The position numbers and the translations under genes are program-made. The notes under the pieces were generated by a model. That model was not told the origin of the DNA and ran no database searches. It saw nothing but the letters and a program-made list of their open reading frames with translations. From the NCBI GenBank assembly GCA_947502595.1, contig CANNAM010000015.1, positions 1 to 64,000 on the forward strand: a stretch of 64,000 nt of DNA. Reading direction: 5' to 3'. The stretch's first letter is position 1. Every line of letters starts with the position of its first letter. The stretch is from an uncultured Marinicella sp. (GTDB lineage: Bacteria; Pseudomonadota; Gammaproteobacteria; Xanthomonadales; Marinicellaceae). This document shows positions 19,581-29,002 of the stretch, in pieces.

Positions 19581-20603
19581 TTAATTCCAGCTACAAACCA
19601 CTTTACCACATTGGCCGGAAGCCATCAGGTCAAAGCCGGTTTGAAAATCATCGATGTGAATTTCATGGGTTAGGGCTTTTTCTAAAGGAAAACCCGAGAG
19701 CAGCATCTGGGTCATTTTGTACCAAGTCTCGTACATTTTTCTGCCAGTGATGCCTTTGACTGACAAGCCTTTGAAGATGATGTTATCCCAATTGATTTGG
19801 GTGCTGTCCGGCAACATGCCGAGTAGGGTGACTTTACCACCATTGTACATGCTGTCGAGCATGTCGTTGAAGGCGCGTGGGTTGCCTGACATCTCCATAC
19901 CTAAATCAAACCCTGTGATGTTCATTTCACGCATCACATCAGCAATTTTTTCATTGGCGACGTTAACACAGCGGGTGGCGCCCATGTCTTTGGCCAGCGA
20001 CAAGCGGTAATCATTGACGTCGGTAATGACCACATTGCGTGCACCCACATGTTTACAGATACCGGTTGCTATGATACCGATTGGGCCGGCGCCAGTGATC
20101 AGTACATCTTCGCCAACCATGTCATATTCCAAAGCGCAGTGAGCTGCATTACCAAACGGATCAAAGAAAGCCGCCAGGTTGGATGGTATTTTGTCTGAAA
20201 CGGGCCATAAGTTTTGGACTGGCATAGTGATGTATTCAGCAAATGCGCCATCGCGACTTACACCTATGCCTTGGGTGTTAGGGCAGAGGTGCGGTGTACC
20301 TGCGCGACAATTGCGACAAACGCCACAGACTATGTGACCCTCGGCACTGACGCGTTGGCCAATGGTATAGCCACTGACTTCACTGCCCATGTCGACGATT
20401 TCACCGACAAATTCATGACCAATAACCAAAGGTGGTTTGATGGCCTTGGCTGACCACTCGTCCCATTTATATATATGTAAATCGGTGCCACAAATGGCGG
20501 TTTTTTCAACCTTAATCAGGACGTCATTGTGACCCATTTGCGGCATGGGAACGTCTTCCATCCAGATACCCATCTCAGGCTTTTTCTTGACCAGTGCTTT
20601 CAT
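19581..20603 (-). CDS. tdh: L-threonine 3-dehydrogenase
   Basis: The enzyme has 340 residues of the zinc-dependent medium-chain dehydrogenase type. It oxidises threonine to 2-amino-3-ketobutyrate with NAD. Catalytic zinc site: [15 protein letters not shown] and [10 protein letters not shown]. Structural zinc cysteines: [18 protein letters not shown] site: [14 protein letters not shown]. Length and sequence agree with E. coli Tdh throughout. It is transcribed ahead of kbl, forming the usual tdh-kbl threonine catabolism pair. Confidence 0.97.
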   Translation of the reverse strand: MKALVKKKPEMGIWMEDVPMPQMGHNDVLIKVEKTAICGTDLHIYKWDEWSAKAIKPPLVIGHEFVGEIVDMGSEVSGYTIGQRVSAEGHIVCGVCRNCRAGTPHLCPNTQGIGVSRDGAFAEYITMPVQNLWPVSDKIPSNLAAFFDPFGNAAHCALEYDMVGEDVLITGAGPIGIIATGICKHVGARNVVITDVNDYRLSLAKDMGATRCVNVANEKIADVMREMNITGFDLGMEMSGNPRAFNDMLDSMYNGGKVTLLGMLPDSTQINWDNIIFKGLSVKGITGRKMYETWYKMTQMLLSGFPLEKALTHEIHIDDFQTGFDLMASGQCGKVVCSWN

Positions 20604-20686
20604 AGTTTTTAATATTGAGCAGTTGAAGCGGTTGTTAACCGTTTTTGCTGTGAGTTAAAAGTATGCGTATTATAAACGTTGAATTT

Positions 20687-20720
20687 GAAAAGGGGCTCAA
20701 TTTGTATGAATTTGAGCCCC
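20687..20720 (-). terminator. Rho-independent terminator of fadD
   Basis: A perfect 9-bp stem GGGGCTCAA / TTGAGCCCC (20692-20700 and 20712-20720) with an 11-nt loop lies 8 bp past the fadD stop. On the minus strand it is followed by TTTTC. Confidence 0.8.
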
Positions 20721-20728
20721 AGTATTGT

Positions 20729-22387
20729 TTATGAATCTCTGAGGTCTTTGTGTAAGATTTTGCCTACATTAGATTTAGGCAACTCATCTCTGAATTCAAC
20801 AATTTTAGGTACTTTGTAGCCGGTTAAGTTGGCTTTGCAATGTTCTATCACATCCCGCTCGTTCAAAGTATCAGATTTTCTGACCACAAAAAGTTTTACA
20901 ATTTCACCGGATTTTTCATCGGGTATGCCAATGGCCGCACATTCAATGATTTCATCGTGTAAACAAGCGGCATCTTCGATTTCATTGGGGTACACATTGA
21001 ACCCTGAAACCAAGATCATGTTTTTCTTGCGGTCTACTATTTTAAAATAGCCCCTTTCGTCCATAACGGCCACATCACCGGTTTTTAACCAACCATCTAC
21101 AATGGTTTTGGCAGTTTCTTCAGGTCGGTTTAAATAACCCAACATCACTTGCGGCCCTCTGATACATAGTTCACCTGGTTGGCCAACTGGCAATGGGTTG
21201 CCGTCATCGTCTTGAATTTGGCAGTCTGTAGAGGATATTGGTAAGCCAATGGTGCCATTGTAGGCTTCCATTGGAATCGGGTTCATACAAGCTGCAGGGC
21301 AGGTTTCAGTTAAGCCGTAAGCTTCGGCCAGCGTGACCCCAGTGACCTCTTTCCAACGGGTGGCCGTGCCTTTTTGAACTGCCATGCCGCCGCCTAAGGT
21401 GAATTTCAAGCTGCTGAAATCTAAATCAGCAAACCCCGGGGTGTTCAATAAACCGTTAAATAAGGTGTTAACGCCAGTGATGACTGTGAATTTGTGCTGT
21501 GACAATTCTTTAACAAAACCAGGCATGTCTCTGGGGTTGGTGATTAATATGTTTTTGGCACCGTATTGACTGAAGGTCAGGCAATTGGCAGTCAACGCAA
21601 ATATGTGGTACAGCGGTAAGGCAGTGATTACGACTTCTTGCCCTGAGGTGATTTCATTGGAAATCCACAGGTGTGTTTGGGTGACATTGGAAACCATGTT
21701 CCTGTTGGTTAACATGGCGCCCTTAGAAACGCCTGTAGTGCCGCCAGTGTACTGTAAAAAGGCAATGTCATCCAAACTTCTCTTTACAGGAGTGTAGGGC
21801 AGTGATTGGCCAGCCTTCAAGGTGGCTTTGAATTTAACTGCACCTGGCAAGCTGAATGGTGGCACCATTTTTTTGACCCGTTTAATCATGAAATCCATGA
21901 TGGCACCTTTGATGCCTCCGATCATTTCACCAATGGTGGTGGTGATGACTTGTTCAATGTTGGTTTCATTGATTACTTCTGCCAAGGTGCAAGCGGTGTT
22001 CTCAATCACAATGATGGCTTTGGCATTGGCGTCATTCAATTGGTGTTTCAGCTCTCTCGGTGTATACAGTGGGTTGACATTGGTTACCACCATTCCTGCA
22101 CGCAAAATTGCTTGTACCACAATTGGGTACTGCAAGACGTTGGGCATCATGATAGCGATTGAGTCACCGGTGTTAAATTTCGATTGTAAATAAGCAGCAA
22201 ACTGTTGGCTGTAATCATCCAATTCTTGGTATGTAATGGATTTACCGAAGTTGACGTAAGCAACTTTGTCGTGATGCTTTTTACAAGAGTTAACCAAAAC
22301 TTCTGCCACTGAATCATGGGGCAGTTTTCCTACTTCAGCTGGAACGCCAGGTTTGTATTGCTTAAGCCAAGGTCTTTCGATTGTCAT
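20729..22387 (-). CDS. fadD: Long-chain-fatty-acid--CoA ligase
   Basis: The enzyme has 552 residues of the AMP-forming acyl-CoA synthetase family. It activates long-chain fatty acids for beta-oxidation and works at the inner membrane face. The P-loop-like motif is LQYTGGTTGVSKGAMLTNRN. The adenine-site motif is EAYGLTETCPA. GWLKTGDVAVMDERGYFKIV and DRKKNMILVSGFNVYPNEIE are the hinge region and fatty-acid signature. PKSNVGKILHKDLRD carries the C-terminal catalytic lysine. It is monocistronic, with its own terminator and a divergent neighbour. Confidence 0.93.
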   Translation of the reverse strand: MTIERPWLKQYKPGVPAEVGKLPHDSVAEVLVNSCKKHHDKVAYVNFGKSITYQELDDYSQQFAAYLQSKFNTGDSIAIMMPNVLQYPIVVQAILRAGMVVTNVNPLYTPRELKHQLNDANAKAIIVIENTACTLAEVINETNIEQVITTTIGEMIGGIKGAIMDFMIKRVKKMVPPFSLPGAVKFKATLKAGQSLPYTPVKRSLDDIAFLQYTGGTTGVSKGAMLTNRNMVSNVTQTHLWISNEITSGQEVVITALPLYHIFALTANCLTFSQYGAKNILITNPRDMPGFVKELSQHKFTVITGVNTLFNGLLNTPGFADLDFSSLKFTLGGGMAVQKGTATRWKEVTGVTLAEAYGLTETCPAACMNPIPMEAYNGTIGLPISSTDCQIQDDDGNPLPVGQPGELCIRGPQVMLGYLNRPEETAKTIVDGWLKTGDVAVMDERGYFKIVDRKKNMILVSGFNVYPNEIEDAACLHDEIIECAAIGIPDEKSGEIVKLFVVRKSDTLNERDVIEHCKANLTGYKVPKIVEFRDELPKSNVGKILHKDLRDS

Positions 22388-22607
22388 ATCACCCCTAATT
22401 ACGGTTGTGGTTAATATTCAGATTATGAGTTGATTTAAAACAGTTGATTGCACACTCACACCCTGTTGTTCAGTGAACTCAGGTACGCAATTGATAAACA
22501 ATGGATGTCACTGATTGCGTTTGAAAATTCCTTTTCATAATAAATGTTTTTATGAATTTTATCTACCAATTTGATAGACTATCATTTCATTTTGACTAGA
22601 TACATAT

Positions 22608-24452
22608 ATGGGATCTGAACTTTTAGCTAACTCATTACAACCCCACGCGTTGGCAGTTTTGCTGCTGACAGTATTGGCATTGATTTTATTTGCCAAGGAT
22701 TCCATCCCTCTACAGACTTCAAGTCTGTTTGTACTGTGTGCTTTGGTGTTGGGTTTTCAAGTTTTTCCATACCAGCAAAGTGACGGCAGTATATTTCCAG
22801 TTAAAACATTTTTTTTGGGCTTTGGTAACGAAGCATTGATTGCGGTGTGTGCTTTGATGGTGGCTGGCCAAGCGCTGGTCAGAACCGGTGCGATGGAACC
22901 CATTGGGCGGTATTTGGCTAAATTATGGAAAATCAGTCCTTCCTTATCTTTGCTGCTCACCTTGATTACAGGTGCTGTACTCAGTGCTTTTGTAAACAAT
23001 ACCCCCATAGTGGTGTTGTTACTGCCAGTCTTGATCAGCGTTTCATTGCGTACGGGACAATCGTCATCAGGTACTCTGATGCCGATGGGGTTGGCCACTT
23101 TGCTGGGCGGTATGGCGACCACCATCGGTACTTCTACCAACTTACTGGTGGTTAAAGTTGCTGAAGATTTAGGGGTGCCTGAATTTGGCATGTTTGATTT
23201 TATTTTTCCTGTAGCGATCACTGGCGTGGTGGCTATTTTGTACCTGTGGTTGATCGTTCCTAAAATACTGCCTGAGCGCACTCCACCGTTAAAAAACACT
23301 TCGCCGCGGGTATTTTCCGCAGAGATAAAAATCAATCCCGGTGAGTTTGCTGATGGCAAAACATTGGCAGAAATTCGTGACAAAGTGGATGGCAAGATTT
23401 CAATCCAACGCATTGTCAGGAGTGAATCATTGTCGATAGCCACTTTACCGGATGTGGTGATTAAGGCAGGTGATCGATTGGTGGTCTCTGATACAGCGGA
23501 TAATTTACGTGAATATGAAATTGAGTTAGGCGGTTCTTTGTTCACTGGCGAACATCAGGTGGATGAGTCGCACCCTTTATCTGCCGGTGATCAGTCCATT
23601 GCAGAATTGGTCATCACCTCAGGTTCCTTGTTGGATCGAGTGCGGGTCGGTGACTCTAGATTAACCAGTAAATATGGCTTAACCTTGTTGGCAGTGCACT
23701 CACAAGGCAAGGAAACCACCGCCACTGCCAAGGGCATGGATGACATCATATTTCGTCCTGGTGATGTGTTGTTGGTACAGGGCACGCACCAGGCCATACA
23801 AGAAGTTAAACGCACCGGTTCATTGTTCGTGTTAGATGGTGGCGAAGAATTACCTCACACCGAAAAAGCCCCTTTGGCTTTGGCCGTTATGGGCGGTGTG
23901 GTGGGTTTGGCTGCGTTTGATATTTTACCCATTTCTGTCAGTGCCTTGATTGGTTGTTTTGTGTTGATTGCTACTGGCTGTTTACGTTGGCGGGATGCCA
24001 CCCATGCTTTGAGCGCGCAAGTAATTTTCATTATTGTTGCTTCATTGGCTTTGGGGGCGGCATTGATGGCCACTGGTGGGGCGGACTATTTAGCTAATTT
24101 ATTTGTGGTGTCTACCAATGGCCTGGCACCTGGTGTGGTATTAGGTATACTGATGTTTTCTATGGCCATCATGACCAATGTGATTTCCAATAATGCAGCT
24201 GCAGTGATTGGCACACCCATTGCGGTCAGTATTGCACAACGTTTGGGGATGCCGGTTGAACCCTTTGTGTTGGCGGTGTTGTTTGGAGCCAATTTAAGTT
24301 ATGCCACACCAATGGCCTATCAAACCAATTTGCTGGTGATGAACGCCGGTGGTTATAAATTCATTGATTTTGTTAAAGTGGGTGTGCCATTAACCATCAT
24401 TACTTGGGCCATGTTGACAGGAATGCTGACATGGATATACCAATTGTATTAA
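22608..24452 (+). CDS. SLC13-family permease with central RCK_C (TrkA-C) domains
   Basis: The protein has 614 residues. Membrane halves at about 1-215 and 405-614 flank a soluble middle with two TrkA-C/RCK_C-like repeats (NPGEFADGKTLAEIRDKVD..., SGSLLDRVRVGDSRLTSKYGLTLLAV). The helices carry the DASS signatures AFVNNTPIVVLLLP and NVISNNAAAVIGTPIA. Proteins with this layout are sodium- or proton-coupled anion carriers, some for sulfate; the substrate here is unknown. It diverges from fadD and is followed 58 bp later by the GCS2-CBS gene. Confidence 0.87.
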   Translation: MGSELLANSLQPHALAVLLLTVLALILFAKDSIPLQTSSLFVLCALVLGFQVFPYQQSDGSIFPVKTFFLGFGNEALIAVCALMVAGQALVRTGAMEPIGRYLAKLWKISPSLSLLLTLITGAVLSAFVNNTPIVVLLLPVLISVSLRTGQSSSGTLMPMGLATLLGGMATTIGTSTNLLVVKVAEDLGVPEFGMFDFIFPVAITGVVAILYLWLIVPKILPERTPPLKNTSPRVFSAEIKINPGEFADGKTLAEIRDKVDGKISIQRIVRSESLSIATLPDVVIKAGDRLVVSDTADNLREYEIELGGSLFTGEHQVDESHPLSAGDQSIAELVITSGSLLDRVRVGDSRLTSKYGLTLLAVHSQGKETTATAKGMDDIIFRPGDVLLVQGTHQAIQEVKRTGSLFVLDGGEELPHTEKAPLALAVMGGVVGLAAFDILPISVSALIGCFVLIATGCLRWRDATHALSAQVIFIIVASLALGAALMATGGADYLANLFVVSTNGLAPGVVLGILMFSMAIMTNVISNNAAAVIGTPIAVSIAQRLGMPVEPFVLAVLFGANLSYATPMAYQTNLLVMNAGGYKFIDFVKVGVPLTIITWAMLTGMLTWIYQLY

Positions 24453-24510
24453 TATGTTGTTGTAAACAGTTAATTGGCTGCGACAAATAAACTTTCTAAA
24501 GCGAGCATAT

Positions 24511-26439
24511 ATGGGCGAACAAAATATATCCAGAGGCGGAGATAACGAGGCAAAAAGGCTTTTCACCAGGGCTGTTTTAAATGACCTCAGGGCGCTTGAA
24601 CTGATGATTGATAAAGGCTTGATAGAAACTGGAGCCAGAAGGATTGGTGCAGAACAAGAAATGTTCATCACTGATCATGACTACAGTCCAAGTTTAACCG
24701 CATTGGATATACTGGCTGACATCACTGACGAACGTTTTACCAATGAAATCGCCTTGTTCAATATTGAGGCCAACCTGACACCCAGGCGTTTTCAAGGTAA
24801 ATGTTTGAGTGAAATGGAAGAAGAAATCAAGGAAGTGATTTCGATTGCCAAACACCATGCAGGCAACCATGATGCAAAAATCATCTTAGCAGGTATTTTA
24901 CCCACCCTGGGACAAATGGACTTGACCTTAGACAGCATCACGCCGGTTGATCGCTACTATGAGTTGAATGATCGGCTGAAGCAAATCAGAGGCTCTGATT
25001 TTCGCTTAGACATTCGTGGTGTAGACGAGTTATCAATCACCCATGATAACTTTTTGTTAGAAGCCATGAACACCAGTTTTCAGGTTCACTTTCAGGTCAG
25101 TGGCAATGAGTTTGTCAATATGTATAACTTGTCCCAAGCAGTGACCGCTCCGTTGATGGCGGTGGCAGTTAATTCTGGTTTAATCCACCACCACCGATTG
25201 TGGCATGAGTCCAGAATAGCGGTGTTCCAAAACTCCATTGATACCCGTTCAACAGCCCATCAAAAACGAGGTACTCAACCACGGGTACATTTTGGCAATG
25301 AATGGATTGAAAGCATAGTGGATGTTTTTCGTGATGACATCTCTAGGTTCTCAGTGGTGCTGACTTCTGATTATGAAGAAGACCCTGTGGCGATGGTTCA
25401 TGCTGGAGAAATGCCTAAACTCAAAGCATTGATGTTACACAATGGCACTGTCTACCGTTGGAATCGGCCTTGTTATGGTGTCAAAGACAACATTCCACAC
25501 CTGCGCATTGAAAACCGGGTGTTGCCATCGGGACCATCGGTAATTGATGAAGTGGCTAACTCGGCGTTTTACTTTGGCTTGATGTCAGGCATGAGTCATC
25601 AAGTTGAGGACATCACCCAATCGCTGCGTTTTTCTCACGCCCGCAACAACTTTTTACAAGCATGTCGAACCGGCTTGGAGTGTCACTTCACATGGGTTAA
25701 TGGTGAAAGTATTTCAGCTGCTCAGTTAATAAAAGACGAATTGTTACCGATTGCTGAAAATGGTTTAAAAATGTCAGGCATTGATAAAGCCGATATTGAG
25801 CGTTATTTAACCACCATTGAAAAACGAGTGGACAGCAAGCAAACCGGTGCCAAGTGGGCGATTAAATCAATCACAGAGATGAACAAAGAGTTGCATCCTG
25901 ATGAAAAAGTCAGGGCTGTGGTGGCTGAAATGCATGACCAACAAACCATTGAAACGCCGATTCATGAGTGGCCACTGGCAGTACCTGTACAGCGCACTGA
26001 TTGGCGGGCTGGGTATTTATTGGTTGGGCAGTTCATGACCACCAAATTAATTACGGTGCGGCCTGATGATTCTATGGATTTGGCGGCCAGTATCATGGAT
26101 TGGAAGCGAGTCAGACATGTACCGGTTGAGAATGACGAAGGTGAATTGGTTGGTTTGGTATCACACCGTTCAATATTGAAAAGAATCGTTGCTGGCGATG
26201 GATATAAAAGCACTGCCATCAATGAAATAATGAATAAGCAACCGATTTTTGCTCACCCCAAAACGACCACTGTTGAAGCCATACAAATTATGCGTGATAA
26301 ACGCATCAGTTGTTTGCCTGTAGTTGATAATGGCAAGCTAGAGGGCGTCATCACCGAGTATGACTTAATTAAGATTGCCAGTCATGTGCTGGAGGCCGAT
26401 TTGAAAGCTTATAAGAAAAAACTCAAAGAATCTGAGTAA
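24511..26439 (+). CDS. Glutamate-cysteine ligase family 2-like protein with C-terminal CBS pair
   Basis: The protein has 642 residues. Residues about 35-450 resemble the GCS2/carboxylate-amine ligase fold: RRIGAEQEMFITDHDYSP, NIEANLTPRRF, VHFQVSGNEFVNMYNLSQA, PHLRIENRVLPSGPS. The early Glu-rich ATP/Mg site is kept (GAEQEMF, NIEANL). Residues about 505-635 are two CBS domains (FMTTKLITVRPDDSM..., IMNKQPIFAHPKTTT...). CBS pairs usually sense adenine nucleotides, so the ligase may be energy-regulated. The product is unknown; a plain glutathione role is possible but not shown. It may be co-transcribed with the SLC13 permease upstream. Confidence 0.8.
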   Translation: MGEQNISRGGDNEAKRLFTRAVLNDLRALELMIDKGLIETGARRIGAEQEMFITDHDYSPSLTALDILADITDERFTNEIALFNIEANLTPRRFQGKCLSEMEEEIKEVISIAKHHAGNHDAKIILAGILPTLGQMDLTLDSITPVDRYYELNDRLKQIRGSDFRLDIRGVDELSITHDNFLLEAMNTSFQVHFQVSGNEFVNMYNLSQAVTAPLMAVAVNSGLIHHHRLWHESRIAVFQNSIDTRSTAHQKRGTQPRVHFGNEWIESIVDVFRDDISRFSVVLTSDYEEDPVAMVHAGEMPKLKALMLHNGTVYRWNRPCYGVKDNIPHLRIENRVLPSGPSVIDEVANSAFYFGLMSGMSHQVEDITQSLRFSHARNNFLQACRTGLECHFTWVNGESISAAQLIKDELLPIAENGLKMSGIDKADIERYLTTIEKRVDSKQTGAKWAIKSITEMNKELHPDEKVRAVVAEMHDQQTIETPIHEWPLAVPVQRTDWRAGYLLVGQFMTTKLITVRPDDSMDLAASIMDWKRVRHVPVENDEGELVGLVSHRSILKRIVAGDGYKSTAINEIMNKQPIFAHPKTTTVEAIQIMRDKRISCLPVVDNGKLEGVITEYDLIKIASHVLEADLKAYKKKLKESE

Positions 26440-26673
26440 GTTTTAAAGTCACCAACAATTCGTCATTTTGAATATTTCTGTTGGCAGTAAATCAGCTGAC
26501 TGATTGTGCTTGGTTGCGGGTGGTTGAGCGGATGAATAATTCACAATTGTGTTGTCCATTGGCAGTTCAAGCACCTATTCGCTGACATTTTCCTGAAGCA
26601 AGTCTTACATATTCGTCAAGATTTTCGCCTTAAATACGGTATAATTATTGTTTTTTATTTCAGGGTATTGCAG

Positions 26674-27783
26674 ATGGGCATTTGGGACAAATTATTTGGT
26701 GAATTGGTAGATGTAATTGACTGGACAGATGACACACGTCATACCTTGGTTTACCGTTTTCCTCGCTATGGCAATGAAATTAAGAATGGCGCCATGCTTA
26801 CTGTCAGAGAAGGACAGCTGGCTGTGTTGGTTAATGAGGGTGAGGTGGCTGATGTTTTTACCCCAGGTTTATACGAACTGAATACTGCCAATGTGCCCAT
26901 TCTTTCATCGTTGCAAGGATGGAAGCATGGCTTTGAAAGCCCATTCAAGGCCGAGGTGTATTTTTTCAACACCAAAGTATTTACCGACATGAAGTGGGGC
27001 TTGCGAAACCCACTGATTTTAAGGGACAAAGAGTTTGGTGTCATCAGAATCAGGGCCTTTGGAAGTTATGCATTTCGGATTACCGATCCACATAAAATGT
27101 TGAGTGAAATTGTAGGCACTGACGGTCATTTTGTGTTGGAAGAAATCATTGGACAGTTGAAAAACATGGTGGTTACTGGTTTTGCAAAAGTCATCAGTGA
27201 ATCGGGTATTCCTGTACTGGATTTGGCTGCCAGTTATGATGATTTAGGTCGGTTCTTAACCGCTCAAATACAACCCTTGTTTGCGGCTTACGGATTGAGT
27301 CTTGAAACCATGTTGGTGGAAAATATATCGGTCCCAGACTCTGTTGAAAAAGCTTTGGATGAACGTGCCAGTTCAATTGCAGTTGGTGATTTGAACCGGT
27401 TTACTCGCTATCAACAAGCGCAATCCATGCGAGATGCTGCCAATAACACAAGCGGTGCCGCTGGTGGTGGCATGGCGATGGGTATGGGCTTTGGTATGGC
27501 CCAATCTTTTGGTCAAGCCTTAGGCAAAGGTGATGCCACAGATCCTTTGATGCCCCCGCCAGTACCTGAAAAAACACAAGAAATTAAACATTATTATGCT
27601 GTTGTTGATGGTGACAGAGTCGGCCCAATTAATTTAGCTGCTGTGGCTGAAATGATAACAAACAATCAAATCAATGCAGAAACCTTGATGTGGACAGCAG
27701 GTTTGGCAGATTGGGTGACAGCTGAAGGATTGTCTGAAGTGCTGTTACATTTAAACAATCAGCCACCAGCAGTGCCAAAATAA
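26674..27783 (+). CDS. SPFH domain protein with C-terminal GYF_2 domain (YdjI-like)
   Basis: The protein has 369 residues from the ATG at 26674; a TTG two codons earlier is less likely. Residues about 1-240 are the SPFH/virion-core-type domain (MLTVREGQLAVLVNEGEVADVFTPGLYEL, VYFFNTKVFTDMKWG, DERASSIAVGDLNRFTRYQQA). A Gly/Met-rich linker (GGGMAMGMGFGMAQSFG) follows. Residues about 305-360 are a GYF_2-like domain (HYYAVVDGDRVGPINLAAV, LMWTAGLADWVTA). SPFH proteins form membrane-linked oligomers. The gene directly downstream encodes a zinc-ribbon protein, a recurrent partner of this type. Confidence 0.85.
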   Translation: MGIWDKLFGELVDVIDWTDDTRHTLVYRFPRYGNEIKNGAMLTVREGQLAVLVNEGEVADVFTPGLYELNTANVPILSSLQGWKHGFESPFKAEVYFFNTKVFTDMKWGLRNPLILRDKEFGVIRIRAFGSYAFRITDPHKMLSEIVGTDGHFVLEEIIGQLKNMVVTGFAKVISESGIPVLDLAASYDDLGRFLTAQIQPLFAAYGLSLETMLVENISVPDSVEKALDERASSIAVGDLNRFTRYQQAQSMRDAANNTSGAAGGGMAMGMGFGMAQSFGQALGKGDATDPLMPPPVPEKTQEIKHYYAVVDGDRVGPINLAAVAEMITNNQINAETLMWTAGLADWVTAEGLSEVLLHLNNQPPAVPK

Positions 27784-27805
27784 GCATTGATTAATACTTA
27801 AGTAG

Positions 27806-28891
27806 ATGATTGCTTACACCTATTTTAAGTGCAATCAATGTGGCTCGGATTTAGATTATGCCATTGGTATGCACTCACTTAAATGTGTCAGTTGTGGCGA
27901 AGTTGATCCAATTGAGGCCACGCCTTTGGACATGTTTTTAGCCCATGATTACAAAGAAGCTATTTCAGCCATTGATTATTTCGATCCTCAGGCTGTCAAC
28001 CATGAGTTGAACTGTCAAAATTGTGGTGCGAATTTCATCTTACCAGCCAATGTGCATGCCGAGGAATGTCCTTATTGTGATTTAAATGTGGTGGTGCCTG
28101 TGGCTTTGTCTAGGCAGCTCAAGCCTGATGGAGTCATGCCTTTTGAAGTACACCAGCACCAAGCCGAAGCGGCATTTAAGGGTTGGATAAATGGCTTGTG
28201 GTTTGCCCCCACAGCATTGAAAAGGAAGGCCGTTCAAGCACAACCTATATTGGGCTCCTATGTGCCGATGTGGGCATTTGATGCACAGGTTTACAGCAGT
28301 TACTCTGGACAGCGCGGAGACAACTACACCACCACAGTGCAGGTACGTACCAGGGTCAATGGACGCATGCAAACTCAGACCCGAACAGTGGTTAAAATCA
28401 GGTGGCGCAATCGATCAGGTAATGTGCATAACAGCTTTGATGATGTGATTACTATGGGGTCAACCAGCTTACCGCTCAAATTTCAAAACTTTTTGTCGGA
28501 CTGGGACATGCGTAAAACCCAAAACTACAATGAGAAATTCCTCAGTGGTTTTCGATCTGAGCTGTATCAAATTGGTTTGCCTGAGGCCTTTAATCTGGCT
28601 AAAGATGTGATGTTGAAAACCATCCAAGCTACGGTGCGTGGGGATATTGGTGGTGACCATCAAATCATTCATCAAATCAACTCTGATTATCGGCAAGTGG
28701 GATTTAAATTAATTTTAGCACCCATGTGGGTATCGGCATTCAATTATAAAAACAAATCTTACCGTTATGTCATCAATGGTCAAAATGGTAAAGCTTTTGG
28801 AGAGCGGCCATGGAGTGTATATAAAATTGTTGGTTTGATCCTGTCAATAGTTTCAGTGGCTGGCTTAATGTATCTGTTCTCTAACCAATAA
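27806..28891 (+). CDS. Zinc-ribbon protein with C-terminal membrane helix, partner of the SPFH protein
   Basis: The protein has 361 residues. Four CxxC pairs in the first 95 residues (CNQCGSDLDY, CVSCGEVDP, CQNCGANF, CPYCDLNV) suggest two zinc ribbons. The middle has SYVPMWAFDAQVYSSYSGQRGD and a Thr/Arg-rich beta stretch (TTTVQVRTRVNGRMQTQTRT). A single membrane helix is at the end (KIVGLILSIVSVAGLMYLFS). Similar proteins are often annotated loosely as PriA-like because of the zinc ribbon, but no helicase motif is present. It lies 22 bp after the SPFH gene, so an operon is likely. The function is unknown. Confidence 0.8.
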   Translation: MIAYTYFKCNQCGSDLDYAIGMHSLKCVSCGEVDPIEATPLDMFLAHDYKEAISAIDYFDPQAVNHELNCQNCGANFILPANVHAEECPYCDLNVVVPVALSRQLKPDGVMPFEVHQHQAEAAFKGWINGLWFAPTALKRKAVQAQPILGSYVPMWAFDAQVYSSYSGQRGDNYTTTVQVRTRVNGRMQTQTRTVVKIRWRNRSGNVHNSFDDVITMGSTSLPLKFQNFLSDWDMRKTQNYNEKFLSGFRSELYQIGLPEAFNLAKDVMLKTIQATVRGDIGGDHQIIHQINSDYRQVGFKLILAPMWVSAFNYKNKSYRYVINGQNGKAFGERPWSVYKIVGLILSIVSVAGLMYLFSNQ

Positions 28892-29002
28892 AGCAGCAAT
28901 AAAAACTGGTTTAAATCCTTATTTTTACAATAGACACGGAATAAATCCTGCATTAAACTAGGCGCTTATTCAATTATTTGTAGGTGTTTTAAAAAAACCC
29001 GA

